The notes under the pieces are model-generated. The model made no database searches, was not told the origin of the DNA, and saw nothing but the letters and a program-made list of their open reading frames with translations. DNA of 64,000 nt. It comes from Triticum aestivum (Eukaryota > Streptophyta > Magnoliopsida > Poales > Poaceae). Location: NCBI RefSeq assembly GCF_018294505.1, contig NC_057811.1:28790618-28854617 (forward strand), written 5' to 3'. Positions 46,282 to 59,574 of the stretch are shown here, piece after piece (position 1 is the first letter of the stretch; every line of letters begins with the position of its first letter). The position numbers were made by a program, and so were the translations under genes.

Positions 46282-49200
46282 TGCTACCTCTTGAGCACTG
46301 CGTTGGTTTTGCCTTGAAGAGGAAAGGGTGATGCAGTAAAGTAGCATAAGTATTTCCCTCAGTTTTTGAGAATCAAGGTATCAATCCAGTAAGCGACCAC
46401 TGTCACGCCCAAGATGCGACCCTATCCTAAAGTAACTTGAAGGTCCCACCAAGGATAGAAGTGCATCTTGAAGACGCTTTTGCAAGGTGGATATCATTAC
46501 ATCGACATTACATAATAGATGGGGATACATACAAGGCAAACAAATGTCGCAAGAATACATCAATAGATCATGATCAACATCCGACTACGGATGAAACACA
46601 AACAGAAACTCAAACGACATCCACCCTGCTAGCCCAGGCTGCCGACCAGGAACCTAACCCAAGATCGGCGAAGAAGAAGAAGAACTCCAACACAAGCAAT
46701 CGAGCATCGCTCTCACGTCATGAGCATCACACAACCTGTACCTGCAACTGTTGGTGTAGTAATCTGTGAGCCACGAGGACTCAGCAATCCCATTACCATG
46801 GGTACCAAGACTAGCAAAGCTTAATGGGTAAGGAAGGGGTAAAGTGGTGAGGTTGCAGCACCGGCTAAGCAAAGTATGGTGGCTAACTTACAAAACAAGA
46901 GCGAGAAGAGGAGCTAAGCAAACGGTCGCCAACTAGTAATGATCAAGAAGTGATCCTGAACTCCTACTTACGTCAAACATAACACAAACCGTGTGCTCCT
47001 CCCGAACTTCCTCGAAAAGAGACAATCACGGGTACCCACGCGGTTAGTGTATTTTAGAAGAGTTTACTTCAAGTTTACTACAACCGGATATTAACAAATT
47101 CCCATCTGCCACATAACCGCGGGCACGGCTCTCGAAAGTTTATACCCTGCAGGGGTGTCCCAACTTAGCCCATCACAAGCTCTCACGATCAACGAAGGAT
47201 ATTCCTTCTCCCGGGAAGACCCGATCAGACTCGGAATCCCGGTTACAAGACATTTCGACAATGGTAAAACAAGACCAGCAAGACCGCCCGAACGTGCCGA
47301 CAAATCCCGATAGGAGCTGCACATATCTCGTTCTCAGGGCACATCCGGATGAGACATCCTACGAGTGAAACCAGCCCTCAAGTTTCCCCAAGGTGGCCCC
47401 GCAGTCTACTCAGCTCGGACCAGCACTTAGAGGAGCACTGGCCCGAGGGGGGGGGGCTAAAATAAAGATGACCCTCAGGCTCCGGAAACCCAAGGGAAAA
47501 ATTCTTAGGTGAGGCAAATGGTAAAACCAATGTTGGGCCTTGCTGGAGGAGTTTATTCAAGGCGAACTGTCAAGGGGTTCCCATAACACCCAACCGCGTT
47601 AGGGACGAAAAATCCGGGAACATAATACCGATATGACGGAAACTAGGGCGGCAAGAGTGGAACAAAACACCAGGCATAAGGCCGAGCCTTCCACCTTTTA
47701 CCAAGTATATTGATGCATTAATAATATAAGAGATATTGTGACATCCCAACATAAACATATTACCACATGGAGCAATCTTCATCTTCACCTGCAACTAGCA
47801 ACGCTATAAGAGAGGCTGAGCAAATGCGGTAACATAGCCAAACAACGGTTTGCTAGGAAGGGTGACAAAGGTTAGAGATTCAAGGCAATTTGGGAGGCTT
47901 GATAAGCAAGTGGTAGGTAACGCGGCATAACGCTAGCATCGAGGCACCTAGCATAGCAATGATAGTAATGAGATCCAAGGTGACGGTAATCTTGCCTGAA
48001 ATCCCGCTAGGAAGAAGAACGGCTCCATGAAGAAGATGAAGCCACGAAGACGAACCAAGCGTAGACGAACAAATCCTCACGATCGCAACAAAACGGGAAC
48101 TATCGAGAAGAAGCACACAACATGGTAAACACACCACACATGAACAAGGCATGATGCTCAATCAAGTATGATGCATGGCAAGGCTACATGAGGCTACGCA
48201 TGGCAAGAGATGATGCATACAAGAGCAACACATCAAAGCAAGTTTAAATGAGGCCGGAAACAACATATAACAATTCCGGTAAGTCCTATGCAAATTTTGA
48301 AATTGGTCCAGATCTGAATAAACCTTATGTTCAAGTTGTTAAACAGCAGTCTACTCGGTTCGGACCAGCACTGGCCCCGGTGGGGGGGGGGCTAAAATAA
48401 AGATGACCCTCGGGCTCCGGAAACCCAAGGGAAAAAGGCTTAGGTGAGGCAAATGGTAAAACCAATGTTGGGCCTTGCTGGAGGAGTTTTATTCAAGGCG
48501 AACTGTCAAGGGGTTCCCATAAAACCCAACCGCGTTAGGGACGCAAAATCCGGGAACATAATACCGATATGACGGAAACTAGGGCGGCAAGAGTGGAACA
48601 AAACACCAGGCATAAGGCCGAGCCTTCCAACTTTTGCCAAGTATATAGATGCATTAATAATATAAGAGATATTGTGATATCCCAACATAAACATATTACC
48701 ACATGGAGCAATCTTCATCTTCACCTGCAACTAGCAACGCTATAAGAGAGGCTGAGCAAATGCGGTAACATAACAACGGTTTGCTAGGAAGGGTGACAAA
48801 GGTTAGAGGTTCATGGCAATTTGGGAGGCTTGATAAGCAAGTGGTAGGTAAAGCGGCATAGCGATAGCATCGAGGCAACTAGCATAGCAATGATAGTAAT
48901 GAGATCCAAGGTGACGGTAATATTGCCTTAAATCCCGCTAGGAAGAAGAACGGGTCCATGAAGAAGATGAAGCCACGACGACGAATAAACGGAAGACACC
49001 TGGCGCATCCCATTCCGAGAACATTCAAATGCCACTCACGAAACGAGGTCTGAGAGGGGCAACGGGTGCGTGTGGGAGTGTCGGAACGCGAAACGGACAA
49101 CGGGGAAAAAGACTGGATGCAAGCTTTGAAAACATGAGGATGCAATGCAGATGATGACATGACAAAATGCAACACGCAAGCAAATGACATGGAAACGACG

Positions 49201-50715
49201 ATGAATAAACGGAAGACACCTGGCGCATCGGATTCGGGGCGTTACAACCACGCATGAGTCCCTCGCACCTACACAAACAAACAAGAACCTCGCAACCAAC
49301 GTGATAAAGGGGTTGTCAATCCCTCAACGGTCACTTACGAGAGTGAGATCTGATAGATATGATAAGATAATATTTTTGGTATTTTTATGATAATGATGCA
49401 AAGTAAAATAAAAGGCAATAAAAATAGCGAAGTGTTGGAAGATTTATATGATGGAAAATAGACCCGGGGGCCATAGGTTTCACTAGTGGCTTCTCTCGAG
49501 AGCATAAGTATTATGGTGGGTGAACAAATTACTGTTGAGCAATTGACAGAATTGAGCATAGTTATGAGAATATCTAGGTATGATCATGTATATAGGCATC
49601 ACGTCCGAGACAAGTAGACCGACTCCTGCCTGCATCTACTACTATTACTCCACACATCGACCGCTATCCAGCATGCATCTACAGTATTAAGTTCAAAAGA
49701 ACAGAGTAACGCTTTAAGTAAGATGACATGATGTAGAGGGATAAACTCATGCAATGTGATATAAACCCCATCTTGTTATCCTTGATGGCAACAATACAAT
49801 ACGTGCCTTGCTGCCCCTACTGTCACTTGGAAAGGACACCGCAAGATTGAACCCAAAGCTAAGCACTTCTCCCATTGCAAGAAAGATCAATCTAGTAGGC
49901 CAAACCAAACTGATAATTCGAAGAGACTTGCAAAGATAACCAATCATACATAAAAGAATTCAGAGAAGATTCAAATATTGTTCATAGATAAACTTGATCA
50001 TAAACCCACAATTCATCGGTCTCAACAAACAGACCGCAAAAGAGGATTACATCGAATAGATCTCCACGAGAATCGCGGAGAACATTGTATTGAGATCCAA
50101 AGAGAGAGAAGAAGCCATCTAGCTAATAACTATGGACTCGAAGGTCTGAGGTAAACTACTCACACATCATCGGAGAGGCTATGGTGTTGATGTAGAATCC
50201 CTCCGTGATCAATGCCCCCTCCGGCAGGACGCCGGAAAAGGCCCCAAGATGGGATCTCACGGGTACAGAAGGTTCCGGCGGTGGAATTAGGTTTTCGTGG
50301 ATGCTTCTGTTGGTTTGGGGGTACGTGGGATATATAGGAGTAAGAAGTACGTCGGTGGAGCAACATGGCCCCCACGAGGGTGGAGGGCGCGCCTGGGGGG
50401 GGGGGGGGGGTAGGCGCGCCCCCCTACCTCGTGCCCTCCTCGTAGCTTTCTTGACATAGGGTCCAAGTCCTCTGGATCACGTTCGTTCCGAAAATCACGT
50501 TCCCGAAGGTTTCATTCCGTTTGGACTCCGTTTGATATTCTTTTTCTGCGAAACTCTGAAATAGGCAAAAAACATCAATTTGGGCTGGGCCTCCGGTTAA
50601 TAGGTTAGTTCCAAAAATGATATAAAAGTGTATAATAAAGCCAGTTAAACATCCAAAATAGAATATAATATAGCATGAAGCAATAAAAAATTATAGATAC
50701 GTTGGAGACGTATCA
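46282..50715 (-). repeat. 5' LTR of element A, split by a solo LTR
   Basis: 46282-46400 plus 49252-50715, aligning throughout with 39761-41352. The interruption is the element 46401-49246 with duplication ACCAC. A G-run with GGCGCGCC lies at about 50395-50411. Confidence 0.9.
46401..49246. mobile_element. Solo LTR (2846 bp), target duplication ACCAC
   Basis: Begins TGTCACGCCCAAGATGCG and ends GGGGCGTTACA, both TG...CA type, flanked by ACCAC at 46396-46400 and 49247-49251. No coding domain is visible. It contains an internal tandem duplication of about 936 bp: 47400 onward repeats at about 48345 (GGACCAGCAC, then AAATAAAGATGACCCTC). It also has a short repeat of AATAAACGGAAGACACCTGG at 48985 and 49205. 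Probably gypsy; family not assigned. Confidence 0.82.
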
Positions 50716-50782
50716 TCCCCATGCCCCCCGCGCACTCTTTCGGGGGCGCCGGCTGCCCCTGTCCCGCTGCTCACCGTCGCGC

Positions 50783-52506
50783 TGAAGGAAATATGCCCTA
50801 GAGGCAATAATAAATTTATTTTTTATTTCCTTATTTCATGATAAATGTTTATTATTCATGCTAGAATTGTATTAACCGGAAACTTAGTACATGTGTGAAT
50901 ACATAGACAAACAGAGTGTCACTAGTATGCCTCTACTTAACTAGCTCGTTGAATCAAAGATGGTTAAGTTTCCTAGCCATAGACATGAGTTGTCATTTGA
51001 TTAACGGGATCACATCATTAGAGAATGATGTGATTGAATTGACCCATTCCGTAAGCTTAGCACTTGATCATTTAGTATGTTGCTATTGCTTTCTTCATGA
51101 CTTATACATGTTCCTATGACTATGAGATTATGCAACTCCCAAGTAACGGAGGAACACTTAGTGTGCTACCAAACATCACAACGTAACTGGGTGATTATAA
51201 AGATGCTCTACACGTGTCTCCGATGGTACTTGTTGAGTTGGCATAGATCGAGATTAGGATTTGTCACTCCAATTATCGGAGAGGTATCTCTGGGCCCTCT
51301 CGGTAATGCACATCACTATAAGCCTTGCAAGCAATGTGACTGATGAGTTAGTTGCGGAATGATGCATTACAGAACGAGTAAAGAGACTTGCCGGTAATGA
51401 GATTGAACTAGGTATTGAGATACCGACGATCGAATCTCGGGCAAGTAACATACCGATGACAAAGGGAACAACGTATGTTGTTATGCGGTTTGACCGATAA
51501 AGATCTTAGTTGAATATGTAGGAACAAATATGAGCATCCAGGTTCCGCTATTGGTTATTGACCGGAGATGAGTCTCGGTCATGTCTACATAGTTCTCGAA
51601 CCCGTAGGGTCTGCACGCTTAACGTTCTGTGATTATCGGTATTATGAGTTTATGTGTTTTGATGTACCGAAGGTTGTTCGGAGTCCCGGATGTGATCAAG
51701 GACATGACGAGGAGTCTCGAAATGGTCGAGACATAAAGATCGATATATTGGATGGCTATGTTTGGACATCGGAATGGTTCCGGTGAGTTCGGGCATTTAC
51801 CGGAGTACCGGGCGGTAACCAGAACCCCCCGGGGAGTGTATGGGCCTTATTGGGCCTTAGTGGGAGAGAGGAGGAGGCGGCCTAGGAGGGGGCGCACCCC
51901 CCAAGCCCAATCTGAATTGGGAGGGGGGCCGGCCCCCCTTTCCTTCCTCCCTCTCTCCTCCTTCCTTCCTCTCCTACTCCTACTTGGAAGGGGGGAATCC
52001 TACTCCCGGTGGGAGTAGGACTCCCCTAGGGCGCGCCATAGAGAGGGCCGGCCCTCCCCCTCCACTCCTTTATATACGGGGGAGGGGGGCACCCCATAGG
52101 CACACAAGTTGATCATTGTCTTAGCCGTCTGCGGTGCCCCCCTCCACCATAATCCACCTCGGTCATATCATCGTAGTGCTTAGGCGAAGCCCTGCACCTG
52201 TAGCTTCATCATCACCGTCATCACGTTGTCGTGCTGATGAAGCTCTCCCTCGACACTCAGCTGGATCGAGAGTTCGTGGGACGTCACTGAGATGAACGTG
52301 TGCAGATCGTGGAGGTGTCGTACTTTCGGTACTAGGATCGGTCGGATCGTGAAGACGTACGATTACATCAACTGCTTTGTCACAACGCTTCCGCTTACGG
52401 TCTACGAGGGTACGTGGACTACACTCTCCCCTCTCGTTGCTATGCATCACCATGATAGATCTTGTGTGTGCGTAGGATTTTTTTGAAATTACTGCGTTCC
52501 CCAACA
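50783..52506 (+). mobile_element. BARE1/Angela/WIS-type copia solo LTR, target duplication CGCGC
   Basis: Starts TGAAGGAAATATGCCCTAGA and ends TTACTGCGTTCCCCAACA, the well-known ends of this most abundant Triticeae copia group (TGTTGG is usual; here TGAAGG). CGCGC occurs at 50778-50782 and 52507-52511. Length is 1724 bases. No internal domain adjoins, so it is a solo LTR, inserted in the larger solo LTR. Confidence 0.93.
52071..52076 (+). promoter_or_regulatory. TATA box of the BARE1-type LTR
   Basis: TATATA in CCTTTATATACGGGGGAGG, in the usual U3/R position for this LTR group. Confidence 0.65.
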
Positions 52507-52511
52507 CGCGC

Positions 52512-55163
52512 CTCCCCTGCCCGTGCCTCGCCACCGCTCTGCTGCTACGCTACTACTGCGTTGTGGCTGCCGCCGCTTCCCGCTGCTCCGCCAGCGCCGT
52601 AGTTCCCGGTTGGCTCCGCCGCTGCTCGCGTTTAATGGCTGGCATAAATGGCCTACCCCCCCCCCCCCCCGCTAATGAACCCCCACTGACCTACTGACAC
52701 CGGGACCCACATCCCCTAATTAACCATTTAATAAATTAAAACTCTTAAATTAACATTAGTGTATGACATGTGGGTCCCCTATTAATTAAACTGATTTAAT
52801 TAATTTCTATTAACTTTGAGTCTATGACATATTGGCCCCACTGAACATTTGACTAGTCAACGGTCCAGTCAAATGCTGACCGGACAGTTGACCAGAGGGC
52901 CCCACCAGTCAGCCTCTGTGCTGTTCTGCTGGGTACCTTTCTGAGTACACCTAGCATTTCGCATTTACAATATATGTTTTAAAATAAATTAGAATAATTT
53001 AAAAAAATGATTAAAACTTTTAAAATTAAAATAAAATAATCCGTAACTCGGATGAAATTACTTTATACATGGAAGTTGCTCAAAAAACGAGACGAATACG
53101 AATACACAGTCCGTTCGTCTGGCACACGTCCCTAGCATAGCGAAAATGCAACCACCCCCCTCCGGTTCGACTGTCCGAAAATGTCAAACACCGGGAATAA
53201 GTTTCCGGATGTTTCTCCCTTCACCAGTAGCACCTAGTACCATGTGAGGGCATACCTAGCACCACTTATTGTCATGTCATGCATCGTCAAGCATCTGTTT
53301 GCATTGTATTCATTGTTTCTTCCTCCTCTTCTCTCCGGTAGACTACGAGACCGACGCCGCTGCTGCCCCGGTCGACTATGGTGTTGACGACCCCTCCTTG
53401 TCAGCAGAGCTTCCAGGCAAGCAAACCCCCTTGATCATCCCAATATTGCCTACTCTTTCCCTCTACTGCTTGCATTAGAGTATTGTTACTGTTTGTCAGT
53501 TTGATCCTATACTGCTGCATGGCCTGTCTTTGATACTACTTTTGATACCTTTACCTGCAATCCTAAATGCTTAGTGTAGGATGCTAGTACTTCATCAATG
53601 GACCTACATTCTTGTCCGTCTGCCATGCTATACTGTCGGGCCGTGATCACTTCGGGAGGTGATCAAGAGTATATACTATATACATATTATACTTGACACA
53701 TGATGTGACTAAAATCGGGTCGGCACGTAGAGTACCCACGAGTGATTCATGACCTAGGGGCTGAAGGGGCATGTGGTTCCATCCAGGTTGTGATGGGCCT
53801 GGGTTCCCGACGCCCCCCCCACCCCGAGTGATTCTTTGTGGCGGAGCGACAGGGCAGGTTGTGACCACCTAGGAGATAGGTGGGCCTGGTCCTGGTCGGC
53901 GTCCGTGGTTACTTCAAAATAATACGCTTAACGAGGTTGGGTATTTGATCTGAGTTGGTCGTTGGCCTTATTCGCACTAACCGCCACGTGGGACAAGATA
54001 TGGGCAACCAGTGTCGTAGTATCAGCCAAAGCTCTTCAGACGTCAGTGACTGAGTGGTGCGCGCCGGGTTGGACCGCGTAATGCATCCTCCTTTGTAATG
54101 GAGGTTCCTAGCTCTGCTCACCGACGATGTTCGCAACATGCAGGAGTGCAACGGGCGATGGGCCCAAGACCCCTGCGCGCTTAGGATTTAGATCGGCGTA
54201 CTGACCTCTCTGTTGGGCCTAGGTAGGGTTGCGACGTGTTGATCTTCCGAGGCCGTACGTGACCCAGGAAAGTGTGCCCAGCCAGAGCGATCGAGCATTT
54301 TCGGGTAATGTGGTGCACCCCTGGAGGGAAGATTGATCTATTCGGATAGCCGTGTCCACGGTAACAGGAAGACTTGGAGTTGCATTTCGACCTCATGACA
54401 ACTAGAGCCGGATACTTAATAAAACTCACCCAGATATGTTCCAGATACAACCCGGTGATCGCTCTCTCACAGGGTGACGAGGAGAGGATCGTCGGGTAGG
54501 TTTATGCTATACGATGTTACTTGGTTAACTTACTAGCTACTCTCTTCTATATGCTTCAAGATGGAGGCTGCAGAAGCGTAGTGTTTGATAGGACTAGCTT
54601 CTCCCCCTCTTATTCTGAAATTCTGCAGCTCAGTCCACATATACTACCCATTTCATTGATACCGATGCATATGTAGTGTAGATCCTTGCTTGCGAGTATT
54701 TTGGATGCGTACTCACGGTTGCTTTGCTCCCACTTTTCCCCATTTTCCATTCTTCTCGGACGTCACAACCAGATGCTAGTGCCTCAGAGCCATACGCCAC
54801 CTTCGACGACTCCTACTACACCGAGGGTGCCTACTACTACGTGCAGGCCACTGACGACCAGGAGTAGTTTAGGAGGATCCCAGGCAGGAGGCGTGCGCCT
54901 CTTCGATCTTTATCCATGTTTGTGCTAGCCATCTTATGGCAACTTGGTTAACTTATGTCTGTACTTAGATATTTTTGCTTTGGCTGACTTGTCTGTGACA
55001 AGCTTATGTATTCGAGCACTCGAGGCCCCTGGCTTGTAATATAAAGCTTGTATTATTTTATTCATGTCTAGAGTTGTGTTGTGATATCTTCCCGTGACTC
55101 CTTGATCTTGATCGTACACATTTGCGTGTATGATTAGTGCATGATTGAATCGAGGGTGCCACA
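52512..55163. other. Right part of the long solo LTR
   Basis: Continuation after the BARE1-type LTR. No gene. Short frames such as 53269-53478 and 54686-54928 (Pro/Thr-rich) are open without domains. It has a C-run at about 52660 and an AATAAAACTC near 54418. Confidence 0.75.
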
Positions 55164-55184
55164 GCTTTGGAGATACCCCTTACT
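55164..55184. mobile_element. Right terminus of DNA transposon copy 2
   Basis: GCTTTGGAGATACCCC followed by TTA, the end of the element begun at 31280; compare GACGTTGGAGATGCC-TTA at 28148-28165. Confidence 0.6.
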
Positions 55185-56668
55185 TGGCCCCTCGCTCCGA
55201 AAACACGTTTGACGATAGTTTTCTCTCGGATCAAATATATGTCAAGTTTAACAAAGTTTATATGAATTATTTTATCATATCTATAGTACCATACAAATAT
55301 ACCATAGAAAAAAAACATATTTCATGCTGCACCATGAATTGGTCCGGTAAATGTCGGGTATGGAGACTCTATTCTCTTTTGGCATAAGTTGCCTCGGTCT
55401 CAAAAGTTTCATGAACCGTTCTCTTTTGCCATTAAGAAAAAGCTCTATTTGGCTGATTTTATTCATAGTGACCATCTGGCTCTCCATTTTCATAGGCATA
55501 CCACCCTGCAAGCTCTTGCTCAATTCATTGACATCATTGACTTAGTTCATAAAAAAATCAACAAATGGAATAAAATAATATCACGAAGATACCAATTACA
55601 CCCGTCCTCTCTATCAACAAGATATCCAAAGACATCAAGGGTACACACAGCCAGAAAAAGGATTAGAAGAAAAAAGACCCCCCCCCCTCCCTGAGGTGAT
55701 AAATCACTAGCATTAGTAGCACTCTCACCACACCGAAGACAACGCCCGGATTACAAAAAAAGTTCTCCAAAATCAACCCCCCAAGAAGGAAGCAATGCAC
55801 AAGTGTTGTCATTGTCCGATCGAAGATCGTGGGTTTTCACCCTAGAAAAATTCCAAGCTCAGCCAAAAGCATTGCCTTGAAGGCCATTTCCAGGTACAAC
55901 CAATAAAGGCTAGACCTTGGATTTTCACCCTAGGAATTCAGACTCAGTACTCGAGAGGTACCACCAAAAATGTAGTCCTCCAGTGATGGTGCCCCGCACT
56001 TCCCCAGCCCGCTGTTTCAAGTCACCAAACACCCCGCGCACATTCTTCATCGCATTAATTACATCATTCCACCAAAGCTTCAAGACCTCCAATCACAGCC
56101 GCCATGACTTCATCCACCTCTATCAATGCCTTGAGAATCCTGACTTAGACATGTCCCATGACACCAATAAGAAATCAAAGCTTCTTGCCATGCCCTCTTG
56201 AGGTCGTGTTGGCTGATAATATGAGCGTGCGCGACCGAAGCCTTTCCAATCTAGATATCCAGGGGCGACATACACCAATTCATATAGATATCCGATGGGA
56301 AAGACCGAAACTCGTCAGCGGCTAGATCTAAGAGGTCGACGTATGGCAGAAAGACGACTTGGCGGAAGAATAGTACTAGGGCCAAACCACCATTATTAGG
56401 CCGAAGCTAACATCCCCACACGCCGTCCTCCCCTCAATCTAGACCTACAGACAAAGATCAGCGACGCCGCATCGTGCCACCCACATGCGTGGAGGCCCGA
56501 ACATGGCAAGACGCCAACCATGGCAGGAGACTAGGACCAGCCACTCCTGGGCTGATCCGGCGACTCCCAGGCCCACCCCTGCCACTATGGTGGCACCACC
56601 CCTGCCTACAAGCCCATCCACGATGATGCCTGATTAGAAGGATACATGGATATACAGATGGAAAGGCC
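55185..56668. other. Unclassified repeat-like sequence
   Basis: 55190-55320 has TCAAGTTTAACAAAGTTTAT and a fold-back feel of Stowaway-type MITE interiors, but no ends were found. 55700-56450 has GATCGTGGGTTTTCACCCTAG and GGATTTTCACCCTAGGAATT, sequence types common in Triticeae repeats. No gene is supported; ORFs here are short and domain-free. Confidence 0.4.
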
Positions 56669-58494
56669 CTTTTTTTGCGAATGAATTCTTTCATTACTCA
56701 GGTATCAAAGAATACAATTCGTCCCACAAGTGCCAAAACATCTTCCGGACCAGATCCTAGCCAAACCAAAGTTCAGCGTTGCAACCTACCAAAATTTGCC
56801 AAGGCATGACTAACCCTATTACAGCTCCGGCGAATATGAGTAATGCAAGAATTCCTTTCTCCCAAACTACTAATGATCTCTCTGATGATGAAAGCATATT
56901 TAGATTTGTTGCTATTCCCTCTCTTAATCATATTGACAGCCTCTAAACAATCAGACTCCACGTCTATTGGTAAGATGCTCCACTGAAGGGCCAAAGAAAT
57001 TCCCTCCCTTATTGCAAGTAACTCTGCCTCCAGTACATCATCACATGCATAGAGAAATCTGCAAGCAGTGAAAACAATTTCTCCTTCCTGATTCCTTAGG
57101 ATCATTCCGGCTCCCGCAGTAGAGCCCAGGACCGAAGCATCCGTGTTGAGTTTGACTCTGCCCACCGCTGGAGCGGACCAAGAGCCCTGCACTTCATCAA
57201 CTTTGTATATGTCCTGATCGGGAATCTGAAAACATGCAGCTGGCATTTTTCCTTTCACTAAAGCATCACTTCAGCATATGTGAATGGAGTTTAAGGATGA
57301 CAGATAGCTGGACAGGAAGCACACCGAAACATCCACGGGCGGTGGTTGTTTTGCATGCACAATTTCGTTACGCACATACCAGATTTGCCAGAATAGCATC
57401 ATGATCCTAGCTCTCTCCTCTTCATGCATTTTCGATAGGAGATGAAGGAACCCATCACGACCAACATGTACAATGCTTAGTCGGTCCGGCAATGTCCATT
57501 CCTTCACCATGGCCTTCCATAGGATCGCAGCATGATTACAAGTGCAAAAAACATGGAACGAGTCCTCCTCCTCCGTACCACACACAGGGCATGTACCTGA
57601 GACTTCCAAGTTCCTTTTCACTTTATTTGTCCAATTTGCTAGCGAATCTGTAGCTAATCTCCAAGCAAAAGACTGAACCTTTGGTGGTACAGTACTTTGC
57701 CATATAAAGTTCCATGCTTCTCTTGTTCCATCCGGCCGGGAACTTGTAGAAACCTCACTAGGATTTGAGCATTCATCACTAGCCAGTTTGTACGCACTAC
57801 GTACCATAAAACCTCCACCTTTTTCAGGCGCCCAAGGAACAAAGTCTTCATCAAGCCGAGCAGATGGTTTTATTTTCTAGATTTCAACAATGCCGCCCGG
57901 GAGAAAAAACTGATTTATCTTGTCAAAGTCCCAATTACCATGGATATTCAGTAGCTCCGAGACCCACCTCAGGCGGCACCTACCACGCTGTGTAATCAAG
58001 CCTCCAGTTGGCTCGCGTGCTATCCATCGGTCTCTCCATATACGTACATTTTGACCATTTCCGATTCTCCAGACCACGTCTTTTTTTCAGAACTTCGAGA
58101 CCATAGGCAATGGCCTGCCATGTAGGTGATGGGTTACTAGTGAACACCGTATCCAGTAAGCGCCAATTTGGTAAATACTTCACTTTTAAAAGCCTTGAGC
58201 ATAAACTGTTAGGGAACTCTAGTATTCGCCACGCCTGACGAGCAAGGAGCGCTTGGTTAAATAGACAAAAGTCTTTAAAACCAAGGCCGCCTTGCTTCCT
58301 TGGCCTAGTCATTTTCTCCCATGCATACCAATGTGTTTTCCTCTTCCCTTTCTCTGCACCCCAAAAATAGTTCCTAACCATGCGGTTTAGATCATCACAT
58401 ACCTCCAGCGGGAGCTTGAACACACTCATAATATATGTAGGGATACATTGACCAACAACACGGATTAACACTTCCTTTTCCGCTTGAGTAGGGT
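56669..58494 (-). mobile_element. 5'-truncated L1-type LINE
   Basis: A T-run at 56670-56676 is the A tail of a minus-strand element. ORF2 C-terminal sequence follows to about 58494, where an LTR-type element begins. The junction may be truncation by that element or ordinary 5' truncation. No target duplication was identified. Confidence 0.8.
56773..58494 (-). pseudogene. LINE ORF2: RT C-terminus, zf-RVT and RNase H-like
   Basis: Minus strand, from 58494. The RT tail reads IPTYIMSVFKLP, NYFWGAEKGKRKTHWYAWEK and GGLGFKDFCLFNQALLARQAWR. After a frame change near 58080 comes WRIGNGQNVRIWRDRWI. A second break leads to the zinc-knuckle block PPKVQSFAWRLATDSL and CPVCGTEEEDSFHVFCTC (57271-57807). 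The final block, 56773-57258, is a plant RNase H-like domain: KLNTDASVLGSTAGAGMILR, LEAELLAIREGI, VESDCLEAVNMI and SHALANFGR. The Asp/Glu/Asp acidic residues of RNase H can be seen. Broken at several points. Confidence 0.85.
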
Positions 58495-59574
58495 TCTAAG
58501 ACTGACAGTAGAATGGGGGTTAGGTATGAAGAGGCAAGATCCCAGCTGTGGTGAAGTTGTACACACGAGATTTACGAGTTCAGGCCCTTCACGGTGGAAG
58601 TAATAGCCCTACGTCTCGGTGTCCGGAGGCGGTCGACTGGATTATATGTGTGTGGAGTTACAGGGGGTGCGAACCCTTATCCCTGAGGAGGGGGGTGGCT
58701 TATATAGAGTTCGCCAGACCCCTCCCGCCCTCAGTTACACAGGGTTTAAGGTACATAAAGATGGGGCGTTTCTGGTAACGCCAGTAATAAAGTGACATAA
58801 ATGTCCATTAAGTCTACAGACTAAACGTCCGACCTTTGCTATTCAGAGTGACTTTAGGTCTCCTGCCTGTCGAGGCATTCCTGTTACGATCGAGTGAGCT
58901 TGAATCTTCCGAGTGGAATGCCTCTAGTCGAGTGGATGATGATATCCCTTGAATGCTTCTGACTTTAGGGTAATGACCTAGGGGAGGGTGTCCAGGTCAG
59001 GTCTATGACCCTACCCTAGGTACATGTCTTCATCATTAGCCCCCGAATGGTTCAGGGTTTGAGTGGAGAAGGAGTTGATAATATTTTCGACTCAATTTTT
59101 GCGCTTCGGAGGCGTCTTGTTGGGATCAATGAACAACATGATGACTTCATCTTCTTTTCCAGCCGCCTTGACCCATTCTTAATTAGTCAAGTGAACTTTT
59201 ACTGCTAAGCTTCGAGTGTTGGTATGGAAAAAAATCTTCAGTCTGACAGGTTGTTCTGCTGCTCGCGGATCTTCCGGGATTCGAATTTCGGGAAGCGCGC
59301 GGGGTGGAGGAGGCCGCGGTAATCAGAGAAGATTAGGCAGGGATGCCTCGATATCCGCGCCACCTTTTTCGCCACGTGCTGCGCGCGCAACTGTTGCGGG
59401 TTTGACAGGATCGCCTGGGCCCACAGGTCAGCCACTCGGAAATGGTTCCATATAAGGCGTCGCGGCTGGGGTTTTCTGCACAGTACACCTCATCTCCTCT
59501 CTTCCTCCTCTGTTTTCCATCGCATCCACCTCCTCCCTCGGCGCCGCCGCTCTGCCCGAAATCGACCCTCCGCA

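Larger units (their letters stand above)
39761..50715 (-). mobile_element. Non-autonomous gypsy element A (gag only)
   Basis: LTRs at 39761-41352 and 46282-50715 (the latter split by a solo LTR). Target duplication is TCCCC at 39756-39760 and 50716-50720. A primer-binding site next to the right LTR gives minus-strand orientation. Gag is present (44152-46049) but there is no protease, RT or integrase in 41369-44150, which holds only AT-rich sequence. The LTR ends TGATACGTCTCCAACG on the minus strand, as in element B and the gypsy element at 4904-9611. Confidence 0.9.
31503..55163. mobile_element. Solo LTR (about 3.8 kb) with target duplication GCTTT, holding three later insertions
   Basis: Left end TGTAATGCCCGGTT at 31503, right end GAGGGTGCCACA at 55163; GCTTT flanks both (31498-31502, 55164-55168). 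Removing the insertions leaves 31503-32071, 39219-39755, 50721-50782 and 52512-55163, about 3.8 kb. No internal domain and no second LTR are present. The right-hand sequence (GATCGTACACATTTGCGTGT, GAATCGAGGG) is typical of long LTRs of a large Triticeae gypsy or LARD family. Unequal recombination between two LTRs would explain a solo copy. The family was not assigned. Confidence 0.85.
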
